DNA of 53,882 nt from Gemmatimonadaceae bacterium (GTDB lineage Bacteria; Gemmatimonadota; Gemmatimonadetes; Gemmatimonadales; Gemmatimonadaceae): positions 1-53,882 of the forward strand of contig JACCWE010000169.1 in the NCBI GenBank assembly GCA_013697785.1, read 5' to 3'. Made by a program: the position numbers and the translations under genes. Below are positions 34,572 through 43,503 of the stretch, in pieces (within the stretch, counting starts at the first letter, position 1; each line of letters begins with the position of its first letter). Below the pieces are notes generated by a model. That model had not been told where the DNA came from and did no database searches. It was given only the letters and a program-made list of their open reading frames with translations.

Positions 34572-35455
34572 AGTCCCAGCGCGCTCACGACCGGCGGCTC
34601 CACCGAATAATCGTAGAAGCCCCGCTTCGACTTCTTACCATAGTAGCCGGCGAGCACCATCCGCTTGAGCAGCGGCGGCGGCGCATACCGCTTCTCCCGA
34701 TATTCGTCGAACATGATCTCGGCGATCTTGTACGTCGTATCGAGACCGACGAAGTCGAGCAGCGTGAACGGCCCCATCGGGTAGCCGGTGCCGAGCATCA
34801 TCCCCTTGTCGATGTCTTCGACACTCGCGACGCCGTGCTCGAGCGCGTTGATCGCATCGAGCAGATAGGGGACGAGCAGCAGATTCACGACGAAGCCCGA
34901 GTTGTCTTTCGCCGCGATCGGCTCCTTCTTGAGCGCCTTCGCGAACTCGAACGCGCGCTTGAACGACTCGTCGCTGGTCGTGACGGTCTTCACGACCTCG
35001 ACGAGCTTCATCACCGGCACCGGATTGAAGAAGTGCAGCCCAACCATCCGGTCGCCGCGCCCGCTCACCGCCGCCATCGCCGCGATCGTGAGGCTCGACG
35101 TGTTCGACGCGAATATCGTGTGCGCCCCGCACAGTCCGTTCAGCTCCTTCCAGATCGCATTCTTTAGATCGAGATCCTCGATGATGGCCTCGACGACGAT
35201 GTCGGCCGGCGCGAGATCCGCGACCTTCGTCGTGAACGTCAGCCGGCCGAGCGTCTCCGTCCGCGCCTCTGCCGTGAGCTTCCCCTTCTCGATCGCCTTC
35301 CCGAGCGACTTCTCGATGCTCGCGCGCGCACGCGCGACGGACGCGTCATCGACCTCGCGGACGATCGTCTTGAATCCGTTGGCGGCCGCAACCTGCGCGA
35401 TCCCCGAGCCCATGAGTCCTCCGCCGAGCACGCCGACGGTCGCAATCGTTGTCAT
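34568..35455 (-). CDS. 3-hydroxybutyryl-CoA dehydrogenase
   Basis: A 295-residue NAD(P)-dependent dehydrogenase interconverting 3-hydroxybutyryl-CoA and acetoacetyl-CoA. The nucleotide fold is VGVLGGGLMGSGIAQVAA; the catalytic Ser/His/Asn set is in FASNTSSLTI, GLHFFNPVPVMKLVEVV and NSGFVVNLLLVPYLLDAI; the C-terminal domain ends with GYYGKKSKRGFYDY. With the thiolase two genes upstream it would supply C4 acyl-CoA steps for fatty-acid, butyrate or polyhydroxybutyrate metabolism. It is the last gene of the codirectional run; the stop overlaps that of the convergent DUF116 gene. Confidence 0.93.
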   Translation of the reverse strand: MTTIATVGVLGGGLMGSGIAQVAAANGFKTIVREVDDASVARARASIEKSLGKAIEKGKLTAEARTETLGRLTFTTKVADLAPADIVVEAIIEDLDLKNAIWKELNGLCGAHTIFASNTSSLTIAAMAAVSGRGDRMVGLHFFNPVPVMKLVEVVKTVTTSDESFKRAFEFAKALKKEPIAAKDNSGFVVNLLLVPYLLDAINALEHGVASVEDIDKGMMLGTGYPMGPFTLLDFVGLDTTYKIAEIMFDEYREKRYAPPPLLKRMVLAGYYGKKSKRGFYDYSVEPPVVSALGL

Positions 35456-35493
35456 TGGTTGATTTCAGAGGGAAGAGAGAATGATGGAGCCGA

Positions 35494-36354
35494 TCAGGGC
35501 GAGCGAAGTCCCGCGATCGAGGTGATAGCGGAGAGAAGCGATGGACGCTGCAGCTCGCCGCGCTCGAGGCGATCGAGCATCTGCTCGAGTGCGAGCTGCG
35601 CGCCCGCAACCTGCGGTCCGTGCCCGCGCGCGATGAAGTATCCCGCCATGAGCCCGGCCGCGACCGGCAGCGCCGCAACGACCGTCATCACGCCGAGCGC
35701 CATCATGACGCCGCCCGCCGCTCCGCCCACCGCTACCATCGAGCCCCCGCCGGCGACGAAGTGCGAGCGCACCTTCATCAGATTTGCGTCGAGGCGCACG
35801 ATCGACCGCTCGGCGTCCACCGCGATCACCGTCGCCGAGACCTCCTCGGCGGCGACGAGCCGGTAGCCGTGGCCACCGACGTTTGTGATCCGGCGAAAGG
35901 CCGAGGCGAGGCCGCTCTGCGGCTCCCACGCGATGCGATCGGGGAAGCGGCGCTTCACGCGAAGCGACTCCTCGCGCTGCATCGCGTCATCGAGGCGCTC
36001 GAAGATCTGCACCGGAGTGCCACGCACGGTCCGGCTCGCGGACACCGTCGCCGAACCGAACACCGCCGCCATTCGCGATCGCTCCACGGGCACAGCCACA
36101 CGCGACCGCTCCTCGGCCAGCGCCTGGCGCAGATGCTTCGCAGGAATTCCCACCTCGTTGCCGACGTCGAGAATCTGCGCCTCCGTCAGCGTCAGCTCAC
36201 CGGGATCAGCCTCCTGCGCCTGTAGCTCGGCCGCGCGCGCGAGTACGCGCTCGAGAGCGGCGCGCTCGAGCGGTGCGGGTGTGCCGGGTGCGGCGGCCAC
36301 GGGCGCCGGCACAGACGCCGGAGCTACGGGAACCGGCGTCGTGTCCCCCGCCAT
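35494..36354 (-). CDS. Uncharacterised membrane-associated protein of 286 residues
   Basis: After a Pro/Ala-rich N-terminus comes a helical segment (LTEAQILDVGNEVGIPAKHLRQALAEE, about residues 55-80) of a type frequent in uncharacterised proteins, then a beta-rich middle, then a Gly/Ala/Met-rich hairpin of hydrophobic helices (VGGAAGGVMMALGVMTVVAA and VAAGLMAGYFIARG, about 210-250), and a short C-terminal helix. I do not recognise the family. Its ATG overlaps the stop of the lipoprotein gene upstream by one base (TGATG), so they are coupled. Confidence 0.6.
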   Translation of the reverse strand: MAGDTTPVPVAPASVPAPVAAAPGTPAPLERAALERVLARAAELQAQEADPGELTLTEAQILDVGNEVGIPAKHLRQALAEERSRVAVPVERSRMAAVFGSATVSASRTVRGTPVQIFERLDDAMQREESLRVKRRFPDRIAWEPQSGLASAFRRITNVGGHGYRLVAAEEVSATVIAVDAERSIVRLDANLMKVRSHFVAGGGSMVAVGGAAGGVMMALGVMTVVAALPVAAGLMAGYFIARGHGPQVAGAQLALEQMLDRLERGELQRPSLLSAITSIAGLRSP

Positions 36355-37523
36355 CAGTTAGCCGCCTTGCTGACCTGGTCGAGTTGCTGATCCATGCCGT
36401 CGATGATCGCCTGCCTGAGAGGAAACGCGCGCACGAACGCGGAGTCGAGATCGCCTCCTCCTGATCTTACGCGCGCGATCGACAGATAGTGTCGCTCGTA
36501 GCCGGCCACGAGGTCGGGGATCGCACGCTGCAGCAGCATCGCGCCGCCGCGCACCTTCGCCGGACTCTCGAACTCCGCGCCGGCGCCCGCGCGAAAGTCC
36601 GCCGGAGAGATGCGCTCGCGCACCGCCTGCTCGGCGATGTCGCTCACGGCCTCGTGAGCGAACTCGTAGACGGCGTCGAGCGATGAATCCGCTGTCTGCG
36701 GAAAGCCGATCGCTACCGAGTGCTGCCCCGTGAGAATGCTCCGCCCTTCGCCGCCGAGGGGGAGCGAGAGGATGATCTCTCCCGTCGGCAGCTGAGCGCC
36801 ACGGAGATAGCTGCGGAGCTGCTTGAGATAGCGCTGCGAAAACTGTGAATCGACCGCGGCGAGCACCGGGCGCAGCGCGTGCTGCTGATTGCGCCAGTAG
36901 AGCTCGTAGAACTTCGAGTGCTCATCGGTGAGCGACAGCGCGAACAACTTGAGCCACGCGCGATCGGAGTCCGTACGATAGATGGAGCCGAGCGCCCCCA
37001 TCATGTCGGTGGTCTCCTCGTCCGGATGCGGCGTGCGCTTCCATGTCGACAGCACCGACGGACGCTTCTTGCCGCTCGCCGCTTCTTCGCCGGCCGTGAG
37101 GAAGGCGGCAATGTCGTTCCCCATCTCCTCCCAACTCCCCTCGCGCAGCGCGAGACGCGCACCGTCGAACAACCGCGGATTCACTCGCAGCCCGTGGCGC
37201 AGCTGCTCGGCATTGTCGTCGAGCCGCGTGGTGATGCTGCGGCTGTTCTTCTCGACGATCATCGCGTCGCGATAGTCGATGCGGAACGCCGGCGTTCGCG
37301 ATGTGTCGCTCGCGAGCATCGCGTAGCCGTGCAGCCACAAATCGACGGCATAGCGCGTCTTCACCGGCCACGGCGTTTGCCCGATGACCTCCTGGCTGAT
37401 GCCGGTAGGTGCGGCGACCGGCTCCGTCTCGACCTTGGTGTTGGCGCCGACTAGCCCGGAACAACCTGCGGCGAGCAGCACAGCGCCCACCGCCGCGACG
37501 CGACTACGCCTCGAGCGATTCAA
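36354..37523 (-). CDS. Uncharacterised lipoprotein of 389 residues
   Basis: TTG start at 37523, which gives a perfect lipoprotein signal: MNRSRRSR, then VAAVGAVLLAAG before the lipid-carrying Cys21. The alternative GTG at 37490 would lose the basic region. The mature part is mostly helical, with segments such as RYAVDLWLHGYAMLAS and VYEFAHEAVSDIAEQAV; His-Glu is present but not as HExxH, so it is not an obvious metallopeptidase. I cannot assign a family. The start lies inside the last 20 bases of the thiolase gene and the stop overlaps the next gene, so the three are tightly linked. Confidence 0.7.
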   Translation of the reverse strand: MNRSRRSRVAAVGAVLLAAGCSGLVGANTKVETEPVAAPTGISQEVIGQTPWPVKTRYAVDLWLHGYAMLASDTSRTPAFRIDYRDAMIVEKNSRSITTRLDDNAEQLRHGLRVNPRLFDGARLALREGSWEEMGNDIAAFLTAGEEAASGKKRPSVLSTWKRTPHPDEETTDMMGALGSIYRTDSDRAWLKLFALSLTDEHSKFYELYWRNQQHALRPVLAAVDSQFSQRYLKQLRSYLRGAQLPTGEIILSLPLGGEGRSILTGQHSVAIGFPQTADSSLDAVYEFAHEAVSDIAEQAVRERISPADFRAGAGAEFESPAKVRGGAMLLQRAIPDLVAGYERHYLSIARVRSGGGDLDSAFVRAFPLRQAIIDGMDQQLDQVSKAAN

Positions 37524-38715
37524 TGATCACCGCGATCCCCTGACCGCCGCCGATGCACGCCGAGCCGAGTCCGTAGCGCTTGCCGGTGGCCTTGAGCGCA
37601 TGCAGGAGATGCGCGCAGATGCGCGCGCCAGATGCGGCGAGCGGATGACTCAGCGCGATCGCGCCGCCATGGATGTTGAGCTTGTTGCGATCGAGGCCGA
37701 GGCCGCGCTCCACGGCGCACACCTGACTCGCGAACGCCTCGTTGACCTCGACGAGATCCATCTGGTCGAGCGTCATCCCCGCTTTCTGAAGGGCGATTTG
37801 CGATGCCGGAACGGGGCCGTACCCCATGATCGTCGGATCGACGCCCGCCGTTCCCCACGACACGAGGCGCGCCAGCGGCTTCTTCCCCGTGCGCTTCGCG
37901 TACTCGGCGCTCGAGATCACCAGTGCCGCGCCGCCGTCGCCGATACCCGATGCATTTCCCGCCGTGACGAGTCCACCTTCCTTGAACACCGTTCGCAGCT
38001 TTGCGAGCCCTTCCGGCGTGGTGTCGGGACGCATGTGCTCGTCGCGCGCGAAGATCTCATCCTTCTTCGTCTTCGGATTGCGGACGGGCACGCCGACGAC
38101 TTCGTCTGCGTAGATCCCGGTCGCCCACGCATCCGCCGCGAGCATTTGCGAACGGAGCGCGAACTCATCGCTGCACAGGCGATCGACGCTGAACTGCGCG
38201 CCGAGCTTTTCCGCGGTGTCGCCCATCGCGCATCCGGCGTACGGATCCTTCAGACCTTCCCACAGCGAGTCCTCGAGGACCGGGCTCTTGCCGAGCGAGA
38301 GTCCCCAGCGCATGCCGCGCGCGATGTGCGGCGCCTGCGACATCGACTCGCCTCCGCCCACGAGGCAGACGTCGGCCTCATCGAGGATGATCTCCATCGC
38401 GCCGCTGACGACGGCCTGGAATCCCGAGCCGCACAGACGGTTCACCGTGAGCGCGGGCACTTCCTGCGGCACCCCGGATCTCAGCGCAACGTGGCGCGCG
38501 TAGTAGATCGTGTCGGACGTCGTCTGCATGACGTTGCCGAAGATCGAATGCTGGATCTCCTTCGGCTCCACGTGCGCCGCGTCCATCGCGGCCTTCGAGG
38601 CAAAGACACCGAGGTCGATCGCGCTGAAGTCCTTGAGCGCGCCGCCGAAGGTGCCGAATGGCGTCCGCACGCCGGAGAGGAAGACGATGTCGCGGTTGCT
38701 GCCCTGTGTGCCCAC
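37504..38715 (-). CDS. Thiolase (acetyl-CoA C-acetyltransferase type)
   Basis: A 403-residue thiolase. The acyl-Cys is Cys95 in [11 protein letters not shown], the active-site His is in [19 protein letters not shown], and the proton-transfer Cys is in [10 protein letters not shown], a complete active site. NEAFASQ, with its conserved Asn, is present as well. It condenses or cleaves acetoacetyl-CoA or a longer 3-ketoacyl-CoA. GTG 38715 is preferred since GGGGA lies five bases before it; an earlier in-frame TTG (38727) lacks a site. Together with the 3-hydroxybutyryl-CoA dehydrogenase downstream it forms the first two steps of C4 synthesis. Confidence 0.92.
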   Translation of the reverse strand: MGTQGSNRDIVFLSGVRTPFGTFGGALKDFSAIDLGVFASKAAMDAAHVEPKEIQHSIFGNVMQTTSDTIYYARHVALRSGVPQEVPALTVNRLCGSGFQAVVSGAMEIILDEADVCLVGGGESMSQAPHIARGMRWGLSLGKSPVLEDSLWEGLKDPYAGCAMGDTAEKLGAQFSVDRLCSDEFALRSQMLAADAWATGIYADEVVGVPVRNPKTKKDEIFARDEHMRPDTTPEGLAKLRTVFKEGGLVTAGNASGIGDGGAALVISSAEYAKRTGKKPLARLVSWGTAGVDPTIMGYGPVPASQIALQKAGMTLDQMDLVEVNEAFASQVCAVERGLGLDRNKLNIHGGAIALSHPLAASGARICAHLLHALKATGKRYGLGSACIGGGQGIAVIIESLEA

Positions 38716-38781
38716 TGGAGTCCCCAAACGGTGGTGAGTCTCGAAAGATGACCACCTCCCGCCATGGGGGGAACTGCCAGA

Positions 38782-39837
38782 TTATGAGGCGCGCACGTGG
38801 TTCGCGAGCCAGTCGCCGACGGCTCGCGTTCCGAGCGTTCCGCCGATATCCGGCGTGCCGACTCCCGCCGTGATAGCGGCCCGAACCGCGCTCTCGACGG
38901 CGGTCGCGGCCGAGCTCTCCCCCACTCCCTCGAGCATCATCGCGAGCGACAGAATTGCTGCCATCGGATTCGCGACGTCCTTCCCGACGAGCGGCGGCGC
39001 GCTCCCGTGCACCGGCTCGTACATCGTCACGCGCCCGGGATTCCGGTTCGCGCTCGGCGCAATCCCCAGCCCGCCCACCAGAATCGATGCGAGGTCGGAG
39101 AGAATATCGCCGAAGAGATTGCCGGTGACGATCACCTGGAACGCCTCGGGAGTACGCACGAGATCCATCGCCATTGCGTCGATGTAGCGCGTGTCGCGCT
39201 TGATGTCCGCGTACTCGGCGCCGACCTCCTCGAACACGCGCCGCCAGAGCCCGTGCGCCGCGATCGCATTCGCCTTGTCCGCCATCGTGACGCGCGACTT
39301 CCCGTGCTCGCGCGCCCACGCGAAGGCGTGCCGGATGATCCGCTCCACACCCTTCCGTGTGTTCAGCTCTTCGGCAATCGTGATCTCGTCCGGCGTGCCG
39401 ACCTTGAACGCACCGCCCACGCTCACGTACAGTCCTTCCGTGTTCTCGCGAAAGACGACGAGATCGAAGTCGCGAACGGTCTTCCCCTTCAGCGGCGTGA
39501 GCCGGTCGTCGAAGAGCCTCGCGGGGCGCTCGTTCACGTAGAGATCGAGCTGGAAGCGCATCCCGAGCAGGATGTCGCGCGCGTGCATGTTGTCGGGAAC
39601 GCGCGAATCACCGAGTGCACCGACCAGGATCGCGCTCACATCGCGGCCGAGGCGCTGCATCTCCTCGGGCGGAATCGTGATCCCCGTTTTCAGATAATGC
39701 TCGGCGCCCCACGGCAGCTGCTGGACGACGACCCCCGGATGGTGTACTGCCTCCACGGCATCGAGCACCTTGAGCGCCTCACCGACGACTTCGGGCCCGA
39801 TCCCATCGCCAGCGATGACTGCGAGAGTGTGCGGCAC
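38782..39837 (-). CDS. Isopropylmalate/isocitrate dehydrogenase family enzyme
   Basis: A 351-residue beta-decarboxylating dehydrogenase. It starts LAVIAGDGIGPEVVGEALKV, has the substrate-binding region DILLGMRFQLDLYVNERPA, the Glu/Asn motif VVFRENTEGLYV, and the metal/NAD part GNLFGDILSDLASILVGGLG with EPVHGSAPPLVGKDVANPMA. Length and motifs fit LeuB, but the neighbourhood has no other leucine genes (no leuA, leuC or leuD), so a tartrate, homoisocitrate or other malate-type substrate is open. It lies between the zinc-ribbon gene (26 bp) and the thiolase (66 bp). Confidence 0.85.
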   Translation of the reverse strand: MPHTLAVIAGDGIGPEVVGEALKVLDAVEAVHHPGVVVQQLPWGAEHYLKTGITIPPEEMQRLGRDVSAILVGALGDSRVPDNMHARDILLGMRFQLDLYVNERPARLFDDRLTPLKGKTVRDFDLVVFRENTEGLYVSVGGAFKVGTPDEITIAEELNTRKGVERIIRHAFAWAREHGKSRVTMADKANAIAAHGLWRRVFEEVGAEYADIKRDTRYIDAMAMDLVRTPEAFQVIVTGNLFGDILSDLASILVGGLGIAPSANRNPGRVTMYEPVHGSAPPLVGKDVANPMAAILSLAMMLEGVGESSAATAVESAVRAAITAGVGTPDIGGTLGTRAVGDWLANHVRAS

Positions 39838-39863
39838 CGCTCAGCTCTCGACGGAGGAGCGCG

Positions 39864-40448
39864 TCACGTGGCGGCGACGCCGCGGCCGCAGGTGATGCAG
39901 TACTTCCAGTGGATCTCGAGCTCCGTTCCGCACGCGGGGCAGCGCTGCACCATGAGATTCTGCCCGCAGCTCGGGCAGAAGAGCACGCGCCGCCCGTCGG
40001 GGAGAGTTCCGCCGCAGTAGCGGCACTCGCCGGCGGCCGAATTGGTGGCGGATGCTGCAGACGCGCGCGGAGTGGAGCTCGGAGCGCCGCGCTGTATGCT
40101 CGTTGGCGAGTCCGCGAAGTGGCGCACGGCCTCGGCGGTGAGCGTTACGCGCGCGGCAGCGTAGTCGCGAAAGACGGCGGTGTTCGGATTCGGCGACGAG
40201 AGCTCCTTCCGCATCGCATCCTGCATCGCGGAGTCGCCTGTCGCGTAGCCACGCTCGCCCGACAGCAGCTGGCAGAGCGCCGCTTCGTAATCCTGATTCG
40301 TCTCGATCTCGAGCTCGGTGCGGTTGTGCCGATATGGAATCAGCGTCTGATAGAGCTCGGACACTTCCACCGGCTGACTCAGATACTGCGGATGGCTGTT
40401 CCGAACGTTCTGCACGAGGCGACGAACGAGGCGATCGAGATCATCCAT
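39864..40448 (-). CDS. Double zinc-ribbon protein
   Basis: A 194-residue protein. The N-terminal 120 residues are helical and acidic, without recognisable fold. After a Ser/Ala-rich linker the C-terminus has four Cys-x2-Cys pairs (CRYCGG, FCPSCGQ, RCPACGT, YCITCGR), making two zinc ribbons of the type found in regulatory or RNA-related proteins. No enzymatic motif. It follows the glycosyltransferase by 8 bp. Function unknown. Confidence 0.72.
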   Translation of the reverse strand: MDDLDRLVRRLVQNVRNSHPQYLSQPVEVSELYQTLIPYRHNRTELEIETNQDYEAALCQLLSGERGYATGDSAMQDAMRKELSSPNPNTAVFRDYAAARVTLTAEAVRHFADSPTSIQRGAPSSTPRASAASATNSAAGECRYCGGTLPDGRRVLFCPSCGQNLMVQRCPACGTELEIHWKYCITCGRGVAAT

Positions 40449-40456
40449 GTGCTAGC

Positions 40457-41212
40457 TCACTCCGGCGGAAGCTTTTGCTGCTTTGACGACGAGAACCGTG
40501 CACTAAGAATATGAAAGAACGCGGCGACGCCATCCTTCCAGGTGATTTTCTTTCCCTCTTCGTACGTGCGGCCGTGATAGCTGATCGGCACTTCGTAGAT
40601 GCGTGCGCCCATCTGCGCGAGGCGCGCGACGATCTCGGGCTCGATGCCGAAGCGCGGGTTCGTGAGGTGCATCGCCTTGAGCGTGCGCCCGGTGAACGCC
40701 TTGTATCCCACTTCCATGTCGGTGAGGTTCAGATTCGTGAACATGTTCGACATGAGCGTGAGCCCACCGTTGCCCATGCGGTGCCAGAAGTAGAGCACGC
40801 GATGCGAGCCCGAGCCGAAGCGCGTCCCGACGACGGCGTCAGCGTGCCCGTCGAGGATCGGCTTGATCACCGCCGGGATGTCGCTCGGAACGTACTCGAG
40901 ATCGGCATCCTGGATGATCGCGATGTCGCCGGTCGCGTGGTCGCGCGCAGTCTGGATCGCCGAGCCCTTGCCGCGATTCTCGGGGTGACGCGCAACGAGC
41001 ATCCGGCCGGCCGATGCTTCCGCGCGCGCAGTCAGCCGCTCGAAGGTCGCGTCCTTGGACGCGTCATCGACGGCGACGATCTGGAGGGTTATCCCATCGG
41101 AGATGATCTGATCGCCAAGCGCCAGCACCGCATCGAGCGTGCGGTCGATGGTGGCGGCTTCATTGTAGCAGGGGATCAGAACGCTGAGCGTGATCGGTCG
41201 GGCGCGAGCCAT
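40457..41212 (-). CDS. Family 2 glycosyltransferase, dolichyl-phosphate-mannose synthase-like
   Basis: A 251-residue enzyme: LSVLIPCYNEAATIDRTLDA at the N-terminus, DDASKDATFERL, HPENRGKGSAIQTARDHATG and the donor/metal motif AIIQDADLEYVPSDIPAV, followed by NMFTNLNLTDMEVGYKAFTG and VPISYHGRTYEEGKKITWKD, which is characteristic of the polyprenyl-phosphate glycosyltransferase subgroup. It would load a sugar onto a lipid carrier. No C-terminal membrane helices, so a soluble or peripheral form. ATG 41212 is used; a TTG immediately upstream is not needed. Confidence 0.88.
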   Translation of the reverse strand: MARARPITLSVLIPCYNEAATIDRTLDAVLALGDQIISDGITLQIVAVDDASKDATFERLTARAEASAGRMLVARHPENRGKGSAIQTARDHATGDIAIIQDADLEYVPSDIPAVIKPILDGHADAVVGTRFGSGSHRVLYFWHRMGNGGLTLMSNMFTNLNLTDMEVGYKAFTGRTLKAMHLTNPRFGIEPEIVARLAQMGARIYEVPISYHGRTYEEGKKITWKDGVAAFFHILSARFSSSKQQKLPPE

Positions 41213-41250
41213 CAACGGGAGCCTGAGATGAAGAAGTCAGCGTCGATCGG

Positions 41251-41433
41251 TCACGGTTTGCCGACTTGCTCCATCTGCTTGTCGACATCCGTGGACACGC
41301 GATCCCTGTTGTCGCCGCCGACACGATGGATGATGCGCGCGCCGAGGTTTTCCGAGTGGTCTTGGGCATCGCCGAAGCCGGCGAAGTATCCGACCACCAG
41401 TCCGAAGCAGATCAAGAGTACGGGCTTGAGCAT
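41251..41433 (-). CDS. Small single-span membrane protein
   Basis: 60 residues. Residues 3-20 form one hydrophobic helix (KPVLLICFGLVVGYFAGFG); the remaining 40 residues are polar and charged, exposed on one face. A good ribosome site (GGAAAGG) precedes ATG 41433, which makes chance unlikely. It lies between the RNase H-like gene (27 bp) and the glycosyltransferase (38 bp). No family recognised. Confidence 0.6.
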   Translation of the reverse strand: MLKPVLLICFGLVVGYFAGFGDAQDHSENLGARIIHRVGGDNRDRVSTDVDKQMEQVGKP

Positions 41434-41460
41434 GGGACCTTTCCGAAAGGGAATGATAGC

Positions 41461-42099
41461 CTAGAACAGACTGTCCGTCTCGCCATGCGGTAACGAGCGC
41501 GCCTCCCGGAACGAACGCATTTCCGGGAGCGGCGACGGGTCGAGCTTCATCCGCCCCTTCTCCCGCTCGGTCGCCATCCACGCCGTGAAGCCGGAGTCGA
41601 CCGCGCCCTTCGACTCGTCCTGCTGCGCCGCCGCCCGCGTCGCGAGCATGTTCGCGTACTCGTTCTGCGGATGCCCGTTGTGCCCCTTCACCCACCGCCA
41701 TTCGACGCGATGGTTGGCCGCGACGTCGACGAGCTCCTGCCAGAGCTCGAGATTCCCGATCTCGCCGCCCTTCCGCTTCCAGCCGCGGCGCGCCCAGTCG
41801 TGGACCCAGGAAGTCATTCCGTCGACGAGATAGCGCGAGTCCGTGGTGAACACCACGACGCAGTTCCACTTCTTCGTCGACGCGATATCGAGCGCCTCGA
41901 TTCCGCTCCTGAGCGCCATTCGATTGTTCGTCGTCGCCTTTTCGGAGAGCCAGAAGTCGCGCCGCACGAGCTCACCGCTCTTCGGATGCGCGAGCTCGAT
42001 CAACCCGCCGGCGCCGCCGGGATTCGACCCTTCGCGTCCATTGCCCAGGCACGACTCGTCGGCGTAGACGGCAAGGAGGCAGTTGGTGACTCCGGCCAT
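41461..42099 (-). CDS. RNase H fold protein, RNase HI-like with altered active site
   Basis: A 212-residue protein with the RNase HI fold: YADESCLGNG (Asp14), a Gly-rich loop, TTNNRMALRSGIEAL, TTDSRYLVDGM (Asp87), WVHDWARRGWKRKGG, and WVKGHNGHPQNEYANMLA. Compared by eye with E. coli RNase HI (Asp10, Glu48, Asp70, Asp134), the Glu48 position is Ala62 and the Asp134 position is Asn150, so only two of four metal-binding carboxylates remain. It may be inactive, bind RNA-DNA hybrids, or belong to a subgroup with a rearranged site. An extra Arg/Glu-rich C-terminal tail of about 45 residues follows. The start directly abuts the stop of the 72-residue gene. Confidence 0.82.
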   Translation of the reverse strand: MAGVTNCLLAVYADESCLGNGREGSNPGGAGGLIELAHPKSGELVRRDFWLSEKATTNNRMALRSGIEALDIASTKKWNCVVVFTTDSRYLVDGMTSWVHDWARRGWKRKGGEIGNLELWQELVDVAANHRVEWRWVKGHNGHPQNEYANMLATRAAAQQDESKGAVDSGFTAWMATEREKGRMKLDPSPLPEMRSFREARSLPHGETDSLF

Positions 42100-42318
42100 C
42101 TAGCTGATCACCTGCAGCGACTCGATCTCGTCCAGATAGATGATCATGCGGTCGCCCGTCGTCGGATGCAGGGCCTCGATGCGCTCGCGCCCGCCCACCA
42201 GATGCAGCCGGTTCGGGATCACGATGTACTCCGTCCCGCGCCGGTAGACACTGATGCGCTTCCTGTCGATGACCGCGCGCTCGAGGCGGTCGTACTGGTC
42301 GGTGGTCAGCTCTGCCAT
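42100..42318 (-). CDS. Uncharacterised 72-residue protein
   Basis: A small, mixed alpha/beta soluble protein: MAELTTDQYDRLERAVIDRK, then alternating strands (RISVYRRGTEYIVIP, then DRMIIYLDEIESLQVI). The start overlaps the end of the GHMP kinase gene by 13 bp and the stop directly abuts the RNase H-like start with no gap, so it is almost certainly expressed as part of that operon. The strand pattern suggests a small barrel or SH3-like fold, which I cannot confirm. Confidence 0.65.
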   Translation of the reverse strand: MAELTTDQYDRLERAVIDRKRISVYRRGTEYIVIPNRLHLVGGRERIEALHPTTGDRMIIYLDEIESLQVIS

Positions 42319-43280
42319 GCGGTGCTCTCTGCTCGCTCGCGAATGGTGATATGGACGCCCTCTCGATCCACCACGAATGGGAGGAGGCGAGCGATCGTCG
42401 AAACGTGTTCGCGCACTTCGTCGACGCGCTCGACGGGCGAGATGATCACGACGGATCCGCCGCCGGATGCGCCGAGCGCCTTCCCGCCGAGCGCCCCGTG
42501 CGCGCGCGCGCCATCGAGCACGGCCTCGATGGGCGGCGTCGTGATCTTCTCGTGGAGAGACCGCTGAAGCACCCAGTGCTCGCCCACGAGCTCGCCCAGC
42601 GCGTCGACGTCCTCGCGGGTGAGCGCGTCGATCATCTGCATCGCGAGCGCGCGCATCTTCGCGAGCGCCGAGACGATGTGCGGCACGCGATCGCGGTATC
42701 CGTCGAGCACGGCGGTGATCGTCGCGCCGGAGATGCGCGACTCGCCCGTGTACGCGATGATGCACTGTCGCTCGAGCGTGTTCACGAGCGCATCGGAGAG
42801 TGGAATTCTCGTGGCCGTCGTCTCGGCGCCGAACGAAAGCGCGAGCGCGCCGCCATACGCTGCGGCGTAGTGATCCTGAAAGCCGCCCGCGATCCCGAGC
42901 TCGTCCACCTCGAGCGCTCGGCTCCGCTCCGCAAGCTCGCTCCTCCCCGGACGCTCATCGCGCCACGCGGCGATCGCGGCCTGAACGGCCACCCCAGCCG
43001 CCGAGGATCCGCCGAGCCCTGCGCCGCGAGGAAACTCGCTCGTCTGCTCGAGGCGCACGTTCTCGAGCGCCCCAACACGGAGCGCGGCATCGCCGAGCGA
43101 GTCGTCGCCATCCGCGCTCACCTCGACGCCGTGCGCATGCGCGCGCAGCGTCGCGCGCGCGTACGACGCGATCGCGAGGTTGCAGACGCACCCGCCCTGC
43201 TCGAAGGTATAGGGCGGCACATCCGTCCACCCGCCTCCGAAATCCACCCGCACCGGCGCTCGCGCGACGACCTCACGCAT
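42306..43280 (-). CDS. GHMP-family sugar kinase
   Basis: A 324-residue kinase of the galactokinase/homoserine/mevalonate/phosphomevalonate superfamily. It opens with APVRVDFGGGWTDVPPYTFE, has the ATP loop EFPRGAGLGGSSAAGVAVQ, and the C-terminal Gly-rich loop LGGKALGASGGGSVVII. The start motif D-F-G-G-G-W-T-D matches the fucokinase and D-glycero-D-manno-heptose 7-phosphate kinase (HddA-like) branch, so a sugar or sugar-phosphate substrate is likely. It leads the codirectional minus-strand run. A second view as galactokinase is less likely because the galactokinase signature is absent. Confidence 0.85.
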   Translation of the reverse strand: MREVVARAPVRVDFGGGWTDVPPYTFEQGGCVCNLAIASYARATLRAHAHGVEVSADGDDSLGDAALRVGALENVRLEQTSEFPRGAGLGGSSAAGVAVQAAIAAWRDERPGRSELAERSRALEVDELGIAGGFQDHYAAAYGGALALSFGAETTATRIPLSDALVNTLERQCIIAYTGESRISGATITAVLDGYRDRVPHIVSALAKMRALAMQMIDALTREDVDALGELVGEHWVLQRSLHEKITTPPIEAVLDGARAHGALGGKALGASGGGSVVIISPVERVDEVREHVSTIARLLPFVVDREGVHITIRERAESTAWQS

Positions 43281-43503
43281 GGTTCAGCTCGAATGCTCTC
43301 GAACGATCTTTCGATCGAGGCATGGGGGGGGAATCATCGACACGCCTTCTTCCCGGACGCCCGCCCTGGTGCGACAATCCCCACGCGCAACGTGCCGGGG
43401 ACTTGGGTGAGAAGTGCGACGCGCCGGAAGTTGTGCATATTGTAGTCGCGCATCGGTGGGAGGGAGAAGAGCCCAAAGCTACCGCGTGCGGTGACGGCCG
43501 CCA

